DNA from: Desulfoluna butyratoxydans
Lineage (GTDB): Bacteria; Desulfobacterota; Desulfobacteria; Desulfobacterales; Desulfolunaceae
DNA: 64,000 bases
Assembly: GCF_900699765.1 (NCBI RefSeq)
Contig: NZ_CAADHO010000004.1
Span: 124,001 to 188,000 of the forward strand
Direction of reading: 5' to 3'
The translations under genes and the position numbers were made by a program. Positions within the stretch are counted from its first letter, which is position 1. Each line of letters begins with the position of its first letter. This document shows positions 1 through 9,660 of this stretch, one piece after another. A model generated the notes under the pieces. The model worked only from the letters and a program-made list of their open reading frames with translations, made no database searches and was not told the DNA's origin.

Positions 1-684
1 TCGGAGAGCCAGCTTTACAACCCCCAGCACACCTTTTTGCTGACCTTGAACTACTTTTCCGCCGACGCCCTGTCGCACCTTGGGAAGCGGTATGAGCGGG
101 CCCATGACATGGTGTGTCGCGAGACCCTGCTGCTGCTCCGGCGCCTGGACGGCATCGAGGGGCTCCGGTTTTCCGACGGCACGCCCTTTGCCTCGGACGA
201 GGCCCTGGCCTGGATGGTCGGGCTCCAGGGCTTTCTGGACGGGCAGGCGGAGGGCGACAATGAAAGCCGGAAAGAGGGGGGCGACGGCGGGGATACGGTG
301 GCGGATGAAATCCAGCGCGCCCGGGTCCTGGCGCGGGAGGATGGCAAGCTCCAGGAGGCTGTGGAGGGGCTGGATCGGCACCTTCGGTCGTGCGGATCGG
401 GCAGGGACGCCCTGGCGTTTCGCCTTGGCCTGATCCGCCTTCTGGCAGAGCACCGCCAGGAAAAGATGGCCGTGGCACACCTGGAGCGGGCCTGTGCGGA
501 CATCACGGGCTCCGGGCTGATGCAGTGGGACCCGTTACACGCCCTGGCCGGGCTGAAGGTGATCTACACCGTCATGAAAAAACTTCCCGGAAAAGAACAC
601 GCGGCGCGGGCCGCTGAGATCCTGTCCATGATCGCGGAGATCAGCACGGTGGACGCGATGAACCTGCAGAGCAAGCGAAAATAA
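1..684 (+). CDS. tssA: T6SS protein TssA, VasJ type (5' partial)
   Basis: The frame is open from base 1 with no start codon in the window, so the gene begins upstream. The visible 227 residues match the C-terminal part of VasJ-type TssA proteins. The segment around GLRFSDGTPFAS and the later EEA-like helical part ending near WDPLHALAGL are typical of that family. TssA caps or primes the T6SS baseplate and sheath during assembly in the cytoplasm. It is followed after 41 bases by tssB, the usual partner. A charged, Gly/Asp-rich linker lies between the two conserved parts. The family assignment is from recognition of the sequence; membership of the T6SS is certain from context. Confidence 0.85.
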   Translation, partial: SESQLYNPQHTFLLTLNYFSADALSHLGKRYERAHDMVCRETLLLLRRLDGIEGLRFSDGTPFASDEALAWMVGLQGFLDGQAEGDNESRKEGGDGGDTVADEIQRARVLAREDGKLQEAVEGLDRHLRSCGSGRDALAFRLGLIRLLAEHRQEKMAVAHLERACADITGSGLMQWDPLHALAGLKVIYTVMKKLPGKEHAARAAEILSMIAEISTVDAMNLQSKRK

Positions 685-725
685 CTTCAAACAATACCTT
701 ATTAAACATGAAATGGGGGTAGGAC

Positions 726-1214
726 ATGGCAAAAGACGCATCCGTTGCACCCAAAGAGCGCGTGAACATCGTGTACAAGACCTCGGTGGGCGACGCAGAA
801 GAAGCGGTGGAGCTGCCCATGAAGCAGCTGGTGCTGGGGCATTTTTCCGAATCGGGCCGGGAAAAACGCATCGAAGACCGGGATTCCATCGCCATCGACA
901 AGGATAATTTCAACGAGGTGCTGGGTGCCCAGAACGTGTCGGTGGACCTGAGCGTTCCCAACAAGCTCTCGGAGGACCCGGACGCGGAGATGAGCGTCAG
1001 CCTCGATTTTAAGAACATGAAGGACTTCGGCCCGGAAGCCGTGGCCGAGAAGGTGCCGGAGCTTCAGAAACTCATGAAGCTGCGGGAAGCGCTCCAGGCC
1101 CTTAAAGGGCCCTTGAGCAACATTCCGGAGTTTCGCAACACCATCCAGGAACTCATCAGCGATGAGACCCAGCGCGAGAAGCTCCTGAAAGAACTCGGAC
1201 TCAATGAAGAGTAA
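726..1214 (+). CDS. tssB: T6SS contractile sheath small subunit TssB (VipA)
   Basis: This 162-residue protein has the length and features of TssB/VipA. It has a basic N-terminus with the VNIVYKT strand, a central LSVPNKL segment and a C-terminal helix rich in LRE/ALKGPL. TssB and TssC interlock into the cytoplasmic contractile sheath that drives the Hcp tube outward; ClpV later takes the sheath apart. The ATG start is preceded by a purine-rich GGGGGTAGG site. tssC starts 31 bases downstream, so the pair is surely cotranscribed. Nothing unusual is seen. Confidence 0.96.
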   Translation: MAKDASVAPKERVNIVYKTSVGDAEEAVELPMKQLVLGHFSESGREKRIEDRDSIAIDKDNFNEVLGAQNVSVDLSVPNKLSEDPDAEMSVSLDFKNMKDFGPEAVAEKVPELQKLMKLREALQALKGPLSNIPEFRNTIQELISDETQREKLLKELGLNEE

Positions 1215-1245
1215 GTTTTGCACGCATGTTTAAAGGAGGATCATC

Positions 1246-2733
1246 ATGAGTGAGGTACGGGAATCTGTAGAAACCCCTGAGGCGGAGGCCACCCTGGAGG
1301 GAGCGTCCCTTCTGGACGATATCATCGAGTCCACCCATATCAAGCCCGAGGACGATGCCTACGCCCTGACCATGCAGGGGCTCCATGCGCTTATCGCGAA
1401 AATTGCCTCCCCCGACGCAGGCATCGAGAAGGTGACCAAATCGGTGGTGGACGACATGATCGCGGAGCTGGATCGCCAGATCAGCCTCCAACTCGATGAG
1501 ATCATTCATCACGAGGCGTTCCAGAAGGTGGAGTCCCTCTGGCGGTCCCTGAAGTTCCTCGTGGACCGGACGGACTTCCGGGAGAACAACAAGCTTGAGA
1601 TCCTCAACGTGACCAAAGAAGAGCTCCTCGACGATTTCGAGGACTCGCCGGAGGTGATTAAGTCCGGGCTGTACAAAAGGGTCTACACCGAGGAGTACGG
1701 GCAGTTCGGTGGTGAGCCTTACGCCACCATGATCGGCAACTACGAGTTCGGGTCCTCGGCCCGGGACATCAAGCTGCTGGGCTACCTGGGCAGCGTGGCC
1801 GCCATGGCCCATGCTCCCTTTATCGGAGCTGTGGCGCCGTCCATGTTCGGTTTGGATTCCTTTGCAGGACTCTCCCAGATCAAGGACCTCCGGTCCCTGT
1901 TCGAAGGCCCCCAGTACGCACGGTGGAAGTCTCTGAGGGAGTCCGAGGACGCCCGTTACATCGGACTGGTGATGCCCCGGTTCCTTCTGAGGCTTCCCTA
2001 CGGCAAGGATACCGAGCCGGTGAAATCCTTCGACTACGAAGAGGATGTCTCCCTGGACAACGAAAGTTATCTCTGGGGAAACGTCGCCTTTGCCTTTGCC
2101 ACCAAGTTTTCCGAAAGCTTTGCCCGGTACCGGTGGTGCACCAACATCATCGGCCCCAAGGGGGGCGGCGCCGTAGAAGATCTTCCCCTTCACTACTTCG
2201 AAGACATGGGGGCCATCCAGAACAAGATTCCCACCGAGGTGCTGCTCTCCGAACGACGGGAGTTCGAGCTGGCAGAAGAGGGCTTTATCGGCCTCTCCAT
2301 GAGAAAAGGCAGCGACAACGCCGCATTTTTCTCTGCCAACTCCATCCAGAAGGCCAAGAAATTTCCCAACACCGCTGAAGGCAAAGCCTCCGAGACCAAT
2401 TTCCGCCTGGGGACCCAGCTGCCCTACATGCTGGTGATCAACCGGCTGGCCCATTACCTGAAGGTGATCCAGCGGGAGAACATCGGGGTCTGGAAGGAGC
2501 GCGTGGACCTGCAGCGTGAGCTCAACGACTGGATCCGGCAGTACGTGGTGGACATGGACAACCCCCTTCCCGGCGTTCGGAGCAGGCGCCCCTTGCGCAA
2601 GGCCGAGATCACCGTTGATGACGTTCCGGGTGAGCCCGGATGGTACAAAGTCGGTTTGAAGGTGTGCCCTCATTTCAAGTACATGGGCGCATCATTTACT
2701 TTGTCCCTGGTTGGCAAACTGGACAAAGAATAA
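1246..2733 (+). CDS. tssC: T6SS contractile sheath large subunit TssC (VipB)
   Basis: The protein is 495 residues long, as expected for TssC/VipB. Hallmarks are the WRSLKFLVDRTDF segment, the strongly conserved GLYKRVYTEEYGQFGGEP stretch around residues 143-160, the GNYEFG motif and a C-terminal region ending in FTLSLVGKLD. TssC forms the bulk of the extended sheath with TssB. The ATG is preceded by a strong AAGGAGG site at 1233-1239. It sits between tssB and hcp in the common T6SS order. Codon use and GC content match the neighbours. Confidence 0.97.
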   Translation: MSEVRESVETPEAEATLEGASLLDDIIESTHIKPEDDAYALTMQGLHALIAKIASPDAGIEKVTKSVVDDMIAELDRQISLQLDEIIHHEAFQKVESLWRSLKFLVDRTDFRENNKLEILNVTKEELLDDFEDSPEVIKSGLYKRVYTEEYGQFGGEPYATMIGNYEFGSSARDIKLLGYLGSVAAMAHAPFIGAVAPSMFGLDSFAGLSQIKDLRSLFEGPQYARWKSLRESEDARYIGLVMPRFLLRLPYGKDTEPVKSFDYEEDVSLDNESYLWGNVAFAFATKFSESFARYRWCTNIIGPKGGGAVEDLPLHYFEDMGAIQNKIPTEVLLSERREFELAEEGFIGLSMRKGSDNAAFFSANSIQKAKKFPNTAEGKASETNFRLGTQLPYMLVINRLAHYLKVIQRENIGVWKERVDLQRELNDWIRQYVVDMDNPLPGVRSRRPLRKAEITVDDVPGEPGWYKVGLKVCPHFKYMGASFTLSLVGKLDKE

Positions 2734-2758
2734 TCCTTAAACAACGGAGGAAATGCTT

Positions 2759-3244
2759 ATGCCAATGACATCGCACATGGAAGTGACCGGAAATACGCAA
2801 GGGAAGATTGACGGCTCTTGCGATATGGAAGGTCGCGAGAACACGATGCTGGTTTATGCCTTTGATCACAAAGTGCATATTCCAAGGGATCCCCAGTCCG
2901 GGCTCCCGAGCGGAAAACGTATCCATGGTCCCCTGACCGTGGTCAAGGAGATCGACAAGTCCTCTCCCAAGCTGTATCAGGCCCTTTGCACCGGAGAGCA
3001 GTTGTCCAACGTTGTCCTCAAGAAGTTTCGCATCGATCCCACCGGGGCCGAGGAGCATTACTTCTCCATCGTCCTGGAAGACGCCATCATCGTAGAGATG
3101 AAGCCCTACATGCCCATGGCCTTCCTTGCGGAGAACGAGCCCTTCCGTCACATGGAGGAACTCAAGTTCACCTACTCCAAGATCAAGTGGACCTGGGAAG
3201 TGGACGGGATCGAGTCCGAAGATTCATGGAAGATTCCGGTCTAA
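2759..3244 (+). CDS. hcp: T6SS inner tube protein Hcp (TssD)
   Basis: This is a 161-residue Hcp, the hexameric ring protein that stacks into the T6SS tube and is secreted. Supporting features are a short beta-rich sequence, the VVKEIDKSSPKLYQAL segment, the LKKFRID strand, the YFSIVLEDA strand, and the C-terminal ELKFTYSKIKWTW strand typical of Hcp1-type proteins. An ATG at 2753 lies only two bases from the GGAGG site at 2746-2750, so the in-frame ATG at 2759 (spacing 8) is the better start. The gene lies between tssC and tssE. Confidence 0.95.
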   Translation: MPMTSHMEVTGNTQGKIDGSCDMEGRENTMLVYAFDHKVHIPRDPQSGLPSGKRIHGPLTVVKEIDKSSPKLYQALCTGEQLSNVVLKKFRIDPTGAEEHYFSIVLEDAIIVEMKPYMPMAFLAENEPFRHMEELKFTYSKIKWTWEVDGIESEDSWKIPV

Positions 3245-3258
3245 CGTGAGGGGGCGAT

Positions 3259-3672
3259 GTGAGTGATTTGAGACTTCTTGAACGCCTTCGGCAATGGCAG
3301 AACGCTCCCGGAGAGCGTGCGAGGGACCATGTCGGAACACGGGTAAAATCCGTGGTGAAGCATCTCCAGCTTTTGCTTAACTCAAGGGTTGGCACGACGC
3401 TCATGGACGGCCAGTTCGGTTTGCCCGACCTGTCGGATTTGAAGGTCACCTATCCCGACTCCGTCCAGGACATGGAAAAGACCATCTCACGAACCATCGA
3501 AACCTATGAACCACGGCTTTCCCAGGTGGACGTCAACTTTGTGTTCCAGGATGACCGGACACTTCGCCTTTTTTTTCGGATCGACGCTCGGTTGAATATG
3601 GGAGAAGGGGATCAGGATATTATCCTGGAAAGTTCGGTGGATACCTACGGAAAGATGACCGTTCGGACGTGA
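3259..3672 (+). CDS. tssE: T6SS baseplate protein TssE (gp25-like)
   Basis: This 137-residue protein matches the gp25-like TssE family in size and layout. It has an N-terminal LLERLRQW helix, a VKSVVKHLQLLLNSRVGTTL segment, a YPDSVQDMEKTI stretch and a final beta-rich part. TssE is the wedge subunit of the cytoplasmic baseplate and helps start sheath polymerization. The start is GTG at 3259 after a GAGGGGG-like site; the overlapping ATG at 3257 runs straight into TGA. It is 14 bases behind hcp. A 443-base noncoding stretch follows before tssF. Confidence 0.93.
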   Translation: MSDLRLLERLRQWQNAPGERARDHVGTRVKSVVKHLQLLLNSRVGTTLMDGQFGLPDLSDLKVTYPDSVQDMEKTISRTIETYEPRLSQVDVNFVFQDDRTLRLFFRIDARLNMGEGDQDIILESSVDTYGKMTVRT

Positions 3673-4115
3673 GGTCTGCCTCCCGGGCCTGTCGACGCCG
3701 CGGGTGCGCCAAGGGGCGGGGTGACCGCAATCACCCGGCTCTATGCGGCGCATCCGAACGAAGCGGCGAACACAGTCCCGGGGACAGACTGAACCGAGCC
3801 TGCCGCCGATGTCGGTGGCAGGCTCTCCACCAAGAGTAATTACCCTGAAACAGGGGAGGAAATCAAGGGTGAACCATCACATGGTTCCGTTGATAGATGG
3901 TTTACGCAACGAGTGAACGCTTGACGACCTGCCTTTCCGGGTACATTTGAAAAACAGGGCAGGCAGGGAGAACGGGAACGTGCCGCAGATTGGCCTTTAT
4001 CTTGTTTGGTTGGGTATTGGCGGGCGGCATCAGTGAAAAGAGTATTCAAGGGATATTGAGACACGTGAATGGTGAGGATGTGCCTTAGGTTATTTTTATG
4101 AGATGAGGAATTTTT
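3673..4115. other. Noncoding gap inside the T6SS operon with two hairpins
   Basis: No supportable gene was found in these 443 bases. Two inverted repeats stand out. GAGCCTGCC (3796-3804) pairs with GGCAGGCTC (3817-3825), and GAACCAT (3871-3877) pairs with ATGGTTC (3881-3887) around a 3-base loop. Neither is followed by a clear T-run, so they are not convincing intrinsic terminators. They could shape mRNA stability between the highly expressed hcp/sheath genes and the baseplate genes, but that is inference. Confidence 0.6.
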
Positions 4116-5840
4116 TTGTTTAATTACTATTTTCAAAATGAGCTGAGCCACCTGAAGGAGATCGGGACGGCCTTTGCCCGGGAAAACCCGGCCATTGCCC
4201 CCATGCTGGGCGAGCCGTCGGCGGATCCTGATGTGGATCGCCTCCTGGAGGGGGTCGCCTTTCTCACCGGGTCCATTCGGCAGAAGATCGACGATGAGTT
4301 CCCGGAGATCATCCACAACGTCATCCGTCAGGTATGGCCCCATTACCTTCGACCCATTCCGGCCACCACCATGATGGTCTTTTCACCCGGGGAAGGGACG
4401 GATGCGGTGGCCTCGGTTTCCTCCGGTGCGGAGGTGGACTCCGTGGCCGTGGACGGTACCGCCTGCCGTTTTCGCACCTGCACCGATGTGGTGTTGCCTC
4501 CGGTGAGCGTGGTTCGGGCGGGGTATGAGGAGACGGCGGACGGCACGGCAGGTATCCGGGTGACCCTTTCCGCCACGGGCCGCGATGACTGGAAAGCCGA
4601 CAGCCTGCGGTTTTATATCGGCGGAGGGTACGCCGAGGCGTCGGATCTTTACTGCCTGCTGCTCACTGGTTTGCGTCGGGTGGTGGTGGGTGACGGTTCC
4701 CTCCCTGATGGCGTTGTCCTTGGGCCCGAGAGCCTGAGGCCAAAGGGCTTTTCCGAGGAGGAGTCCCTGATTCCCTGGCCGTCCACCTCCTTTGACGGGT
4801 ACCGCCTTCTTCAAGAGTTCTTTGTGCTTCCTGAAAAATTTCTTTTTGTTGAGTTGACGGGGCTCTCGGATTGGAGGGCGCCCAAGGACGACGGAGAGGT
4901 GGATATCTGGTTCGAGTTGGAGGCGGCCCCGGAGGTTCCCCTGCGGGTGGACGCCTCCCGGTTTATGCTCTCGGTGGCCCCGGCGGTCAATGTGTTCTCC
5001 CACGATGCGGACCCGGTGCTGCTCAGGGCTGAAAAAAACGAATACCGCGTAAGGCCCACAGCCCCGGATCTTTCCCACTACCAAGTGTACTCCCTTGTGG
5101 GGGTGTCCGCGTACATGGCGGGCAGTGGCGAGGTGCGTCCCATGAAGCCCTTTCACAGCCTGGCCATCGACGAGACGGACGTGGTGTACAGCGAAATTCT
5201 CACCACCTCTCCGGTGAGGCAGGCCATGGACGTGAGCATCTCCATCGCCACCCCCGGGGGCAGGGAGATGCCGGAGTTCAAGTCCCTCTCCTTTGACGTG
5301 CTCTGCACCAACGGTTTTCTCCCGGAGCAACTCCTGGCAGGGGACATCAGTGTGGCAACCACCAGGTCGCCCGAAGGGGTTGCGTTTCGCAACCTTCGAA
5401 AGCCCACCTCTGCTGTGCTGCCTCCCCTGGGGACCAACGCTCTGTGGCCGCTCATCTCCATGATGAATCTCAACCAGTTCTGCCTGAGCCGCCTTGAGAA
5501 CTTCAAAGCCATGCTGGGCCTGTTTTTGCTGGACGGCCACGGCGGAAGGCGGGTGTTTGCGGCAAGTGAAAAACGCATCGACGGCATCGTGGGGCTGGAG
5601 ACCGAGAACACCCGTCGCCTGTTTCGGGGGGTGATGGTCAGCGGGGTTCTGTATCGGGTGGCCATGCGAAGGGATCATTTTGCCGGCATGGGGGACCTGT
5701 ACCTGTTTTCTACGGTTCTGGACCGGTTTCTGGGGCTCTCTGCGGCCTTGAATACATTCACACAGCTCGTGGTCACCGAAGTCGGGACCGGGGAGGTCTT
5801 TACATGGCAGGAACGAATGGGGGAGGAGGCCCTGGGATAA
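4116..5840 (+). CDS. tssF: T6SS baseplate protein TssF (VasA/ImpG)
   Basis: A 574-residue TssF. The N-terminus NYYFQNELSHLKEIGTAFA, followed by DPDVDRLLEGVAFLTG and the EIIHNVIRQVWPHYLRP part, is the classic TssF signature. TssF forms the baseplate wedge with TssG, TssE and TssK. The start is a TTG at 4116 with a GAGG site at 4105-4108 (spacing 7); no in-frame ATG gives this conserved N-terminus. It overlaps tssG by 37 bases, which indicates coupled translation. Confidence 0.95.
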   Translation: MFNYYFQNELSHLKEIGTAFARENPAIAPMLGEPSADPDVDRLLEGVAFLTGSIRQKIDDEFPEIIHNVIRQVWPHYLRPIPATTMMVFSPGEGTDAVASVSSGAEVDSVAVDGTACRFRTCTDVVLPPVSVVRAGYEETADGTAGIRVTLSATGRDDWKADSLRFYIGGGYAEASDLYCLLLTGLRRVVVGDGSLPDGVVLGPESLRPKGFSEEESLIPWPSTSFDGYRLLQEFFVLPEKFLFVELTGLSDWRAPKDDGEVDIWFELEAAPEVPLRVDASRFMLSVAPAVNVFSHDADPVLLRAEKNEYRVRPTAPDLSHYQVYSLVGVSAYMAGSGEVRPMKPFHSLAIDETDVVYSEILTTSPVRQAMDVSISIATPGGREMPEFKSLSFDVLCTNGFLPEQLLAGDISVATTRSPEGVAFRNLRKPTSAVLPPLGTNALWPLISMMNLNQFCLSRLENFKAMLGLFLLDGHGGRRVFAASEKRIDGIVGLETENTRRLFRGVMVSGVLYRVAMRRDHFAGMGDLYLFSTVLDRFLGLSAALNTFTQLVVTEVGTGEVFTWQERMGEEALG

Positions 5841-6808
5841 GGGCGGCGCTCCTCTCCCGGGGGCGCTCGTTCTCATTTTTCCAGGCCGTGCGACACTTAA
5901 AGAACCTCACCGCCGAAGAGGGGGGCGACCGCATCAACGGGTCAAGGCCCGTGGATGTCTTTCGGGTCAGGCCCAGTCTCTCCCTCTCCTTTGCCGGGCC
6001 GGGAATTGAGCGAATTGAAGAGACCTCCGCAGGTCAGTGGCTTCTGACGGCCAATATTTTAGGTCTTTACGGCACCGGATCGCCCCTGCCGGTTTTTTAC
6101 ACCGAAGACCTCCTTGAGGGACGGGAGTGGGACCACGACGCTGCGCGGGATTTTCTGGACATCATCAACCAGCGCCTCTACGAGCTGCTCTACGACGGGT
6201 GGGCCAGGTCCCAGGCCATGATGAAGGTGATGGAAGAGGACGATGTCCCTTACGCAGACCGGTTTTTCAGTCTCTCCGGCCTGGGACGCAAAGCCCTGAG
6301 GGCCGGGTTGGATACGCCCTGGGGCCTGGTGCGCTACAGCGGGCTCCTTTCCCAGAAGAACAGGTCGGCTTCAGGATTGAAGACCCTCCTCACCGATGCC
6401 CTGGGCGGGCTTCCGGTGAAGGTGGTCCAGGCCCTGAAACAGAAGGTGCCCATCGGTGCGGACCAGCAATGTGTACTGGGGCTCTCCGGCAATATCCTGG
6501 GGGAGACGAGCTACCTGGGGACGGAGTTTGACGACGGCACGGGCGCCATCCTCATTCGTATCGGACCCATTTCGGAAGCGGCATACCGAGGATTTCTCCC
6601 TGGAACGGACGGCTACCGGTTGGTAGTGGACCTCACCCGGTTTTACCTCTCTTCCCCGGTGACCTTTGTCCTGGATGTGGTGATGAAAGACGACGCAAAA
6701 AAAGAGACCGCCCGGCCCGGTCATACGCGGTGGGCAAGCCTGGGGCTGGATACCTGGCTGTTTTCAGGGGAGAGCGCCGGGGAGCTTGTCACCCGGTTTT
6801 ACCCGTAA
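5804..6808 (+). CDS. tssG: T6SS baseplate protein TssG (VasB/ImpH)
   Basis: This 334-residue protein has the TssG layout. It has an N-terminal FSFFQAVRHL motif, a VRVRPSLSLSF-like strand, the YGTGSPLPVFYTEDLL segment (TssG proteins usually show a Gly-Pro-Leu-Pro motif here) and the FLDIINQRLYELLY helix. TssG partners TssF in the baseplate. The start lies inside the 3' end of tssF, and the gene is followed by clpV after 29 bases. It is a normal length for the family. Confidence 0.94.
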   Translation: MAGTNGGGGPGIRAALLSRGRSFSFFQAVRHLKNLTAEEGGDRINGSRPVDVFRVRPSLSLSFAGPGIERIEETSAGQWLLTANILGLYGTGSPLPVFYTEDLLEGREWDHDAARDFLDIINQRLYELLYDGWARSQAMMKVMEEDDVPYADRFFSLSGLGRKALRAGLDTPWGLVRYSGLLSQKNRSASGLKTLLTDALGGLPVKVVQALKQKVPIGADQQCVLGLSGNILGETSYLGTEFDDGTGAILIRIGPISEAAYRGFLPGTDGYRLVVDLTRFYLSSPVTFVLDVVMKDDAKKETARPGHTRWASLGLDTWLFSGESAGELVTRFYP

Positions 6809-6837
6809 CGATTCAATGGCAACCATGGGAATAGATA

Positions 6838-9660
6838 ATGATCACCGTTGACATGAAGTCCTTGTTGAACCGGCTGAACCCATGCTGCAGGAAGGCCCTT
6901 GAGGCTGCTGCGGGCGTGTGTGTGTCCCGAACCCATTACGAGGTGACGGTGGAGCACCTTTTGTGGCAGCTTCTGGACGAGCCTTTGTCCGATATCTCCC
7001 GGATTCTGACACAAAGCGGGGTAGGGGTGGATGAATTGCGAAGGAACCTGGATCAAACCCTGGAGGAATTTTCCACGGGAAACGGAGCCAAACCGGTGTT
7101 TTCTCCCCGGTTGATGGACTGGTTCCAGGAGGCCCAGCTCATCGGTTCGGTGGAGATGGGCGAGTCCCGGATTCGTTCAGGGGTGCTCCTGCTCGCCTTT
7201 TTGAACCGGCCCACGCAGTTTTCCACCGTGGAGATTGGGGATTTGCTGCTTAAGGTCAACCGAGAAGAGCTTGCCAAGGGGTTTGCCTCATTGACCAAAG
7301 GCTCGGTGGAGGCTGGGAAGGGCGCGCCTTCCGATGCCGCCGACACCCCCAAGGGCGGTGCCCTGTCCAAGTACTGCGAGGATTTTACCGCCAAGGCCCG
7401 GGCCGGAAAGATCGATCCGGTGTTCGGCCGTGATGTGGAGATTCGCCAGGTGGTGGACATCTTTGCCCGAAGGCGGAAAAACAACCCCATCGTGGTGGGG
7501 GAGGCCGGTGTGGGCAAGACCGCCATTGTCGAAGGACTGGCCCTGCGCATCGTGGAAGGGGATGTGCCTGATTTTCTGAAAAACGTCACCCTCATGGGCC
7601 TTGATATGGGGCTCCTCCAGGCCGGGGCCGGTGTTAAAGGGGAGTTTGAAAATCGCCTCAAGCAGGTGATCGAGGAGGTCAAGGCTTCTGAAACCCCCAT
7701 CATCCTCTTCATCGACGAGGCCCACACCATGATCGGGGCCGGGGGCTCCGCCGGGGGAAGCGATGCCGCCAACCTGTTGAAACCTGCACTGGCAAGGGGG
7801 GAGCTGCGGACCGTGGCCGCCACCACCTGGTCCGAGTACAAGAAATACTTTGAAAAAGACGCGGCCCTGGCCCGGCGGTTTCAGTTGGTGTATCTGGACG
7901 AGCCGTCGGAGGAGACCGCCACCCTGATCTTAAGGGGCCTCAAGGCCAACTATGAAAAGAGCCACGGGGTGGTGATCCGGGATGATGCGGTCAAGGCCGC
8001 TGCCGAGCTTTCCGCCCGGTACATTTCAGGGCGCTATCTTCCGGACAAGGCCATTGATCTCCTCGACACAAGCGCAGCCCGGGTCAAGGTACTGCTCACG
8101 GCAAAGCCGGGGGCCGTGGAGGATATCGAACGAACGCTCCAGGCCGCGCAGCGCGAAAAAGAGGCCCTGGGTCGGGACGGAGTCTACGGGTCTGACCCGG
8201 ATACCGAACGGCTTGCGGCCGTGGAGATTGAGATCGAAGCCCTGGAGACCCGGCTCACCGAGGTGACGGCCCGCTGGGCCATGGAGCAGGCCCTGGCCGC
8301 GGAGCTCATCGACCTGAGGACGCAATACTGGGAGAGGGTAACGGCACTGGATGCGCAAGTGGCCCAGGGAACACCGGTACTCGAAACGGAAGTGCTTGAG
8401 ACAGAAGGGGCTGAGCCGGAAGGGACTGTCACAGACCAGACCGATGCAGCCATGGACGCCTCGCCTTTACCCGTCGAGCCAGCCCAGGGAGAAACTTCAG
8501 GCGATGAGCCCGAGGTCGCCCTGTCCGTGGAGGCGCTGCAGGCGCTCTTGGACACGAAGGCATCTGAGCTTGCCGCCATCCAGGGCACCGATCCCCTGGT
8601 GCGCACCGAGGTGGATCCCGGCATCGTCTCCGAGGTCGTCTCGGACTGGACCGGTATTCCCGCGGGCAAGGTGATGCACGACGAGGCCAGGACCATCATT
8701 CACATGGAAGAGGACTTAAAGGCCCGCATCAAGGGCCAGGATGAGGCCATCAAGGCCATCTCCCGGGTAATCAAGGCCTCCAAGGCCGGTCTGGGAGACC
8801 CGGAGCAGCCCCTGGGCGTGTTTCTCCTCACCGGGCCCAGTGGCGTGGGCAAAACCGAGACGGGCCTGGCCGTGGCCGACCTTCTGTTTGGGGGCGAGCG
8901 CTCCACCATCTCCGTCAACATGAGCGAGTTCCAGGAAAAACACACGGTGAGCCGTCTCATCGGCTCGCCTCCGGGCTACGTGGGCTACGGAGAGGGGGGA
9001 ATTCTCACCGAAGCTGTCCGCCAGAGACCCTATTCCGTGGTGCTTTTAGACGAAGCGGAAAAAGCCAATGACGAGGTGATGAACCTCTTCTACCAGGTCT
9101 TTGACAAAGGGGCTCTCTCCGACGGCGAGGGGCGCCTCATCAACTTCAGCAACACCGTGATTTTCCTCACCAGCAACCTGGCTTCAGAGCTCATCTCCGG
9201 CGCCGCAGAGTCCGGGGCTCTTCCTGAGGCCGAGGAGCTGATCACCGCCATTCGGCCGACCCTGAGCCAGCATTTCAAACCGGCCCTTCTGGCCCGCATG
9301 AGCATCGTCCCGTTCTTGCCCCTGCCCGCGGATGTGATGCAGGAGGTGGTGGGCATCAAGCTCAACAAGGTCGCGGACCGCCTGCGGGAGACCCACGACA
9401 TCGCCCTGACCGTGGCGCCCTCTGTCATCGACCAGATCGCGGCCCGGTGCGTGGAGGTGGAGACCGGTGCCCGCAATATCGACCACATCATGAACGGCAC
9501 GGTGCTGCCCCTGATTTCCCGGGAACTCCTGGAGCGTATGAGCGAAGGAGAGCTGCCCGCAGAGATGATCCTGGACACGGACGCGGATGGCACTTTTGTG
9601 TGTCTGCCTTCTTTGGTTAAAGCGGATGGAAAAAGGAAGTCTCCGGCGGCCAGGGGTTGA
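6838..9660 (+). CDS. clpV: T6SS sheath-recycling AAA+ ATPase ClpV (TssH)
   Basis: A 940-residue ClpB-type double AAA+ ATPase. It has an N-terminal Clp-N domain, Walker A1 GEAGVGKT (about 221-228) with Walker B FIDEAH, and Walker A2 GPSGVGKT (about 666-673) with Walker B LLDEAEK. ClpV disassembles contracted TssB/TssC sheaths using ATP. Between the two ATPase modules lies an unusually acidic, Pro/Thr-rich linker (about residues 515-560) in the variable middle-domain region. The last codons, encoding SPAARG and the stop, lie within the left end of a dispersed palindromic repeat (9641-9829), so the C-terminal tail is repeat-derived. Confidence 0.96.
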   Translation: MITVDMKSLLNRLNPCCRKALEAAAGVCVSRTHYEVTVEHLLWQLLDEPLSDISRILTQSGVGVDELRRNLDQTLEEFSTGNGAKPVFSPRLMDWFQEAQLIGSVEMGESRIRSGVLLLAFLNRPTQFSTVEIGDLLLKVNREELAKGFASLTKGSVEAGKGAPSDAADTPKGGALSKYCEDFTAKARAGKIDPVFGRDVEIRQVVDIFARRRKNNPIVVGEAGVGKTAIVEGLALRIVEGDVPDFLKNVTLMGLDMGLLQAGAGVKGEFENRLKQVIEEVKASETPIILFIDEAHTMIGAGGSAGGSDAANLLKPALARGELRTVAATTWSEYKKYFEKDAALARRFQLVYLDEPSEETATLILRGLKANYEKSHGVVIRDDAVKAAAELSARYISGRYLPDKAIDLLDTSAARVKVLLTAKPGAVEDIERTLQAAQREKEALGRDGVYGSDPDTERLAAVEIEIEALETRLTEVTARWAMEQALAAELIDLRTQYWERVTALDAQVAQGTPVLETEVLETEGAEPEGTVTDQTDAAMDASPLPVEPAQGETSGDEPEVALSVEALQALLDTKASELAAIQGTDPLVRTEVDPGIVSEVVSDWTGIPAGKVMHDEARTIIHMEEDLKARIKGQDEAIKAISRVIKASKAGLGDPEQPLGVFLLTGPSGVGKTETGLAVADLLFGGERSTISVNMSEFQEKHTVSRLIGSPPGYVGYGEGGILTEAVRQRPYSVVLLDEAEKANDEVMNLFYQVFDKGALSDGEGRLINFSNTVIFLTSNLASELISGAAESGALPEAEELITAIRPTLSQHFKPALLARMSIVPFLPLPADVMQEVVGIKLNKVADRLRETHDIALTVAPSVIDQIAARCVEVETGARNIDHIMNGTVLPLISRELLERMSEGELPAEMILDTDADGTFVCLPSLVKADGKRKSPAARG

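Noticed and set aside
1201..2673. A 490-codon minus-strand frame opposite tssC
   Set aside because: It is a GC-rich shadow of tssC, whose conserved motifs are unambiguous.
3796..3825. The hairpin after tssE as an intrinsic terminator
   Set aside because: No T-run follows on either strand, so termination is not supported; kept only as a hairpin.
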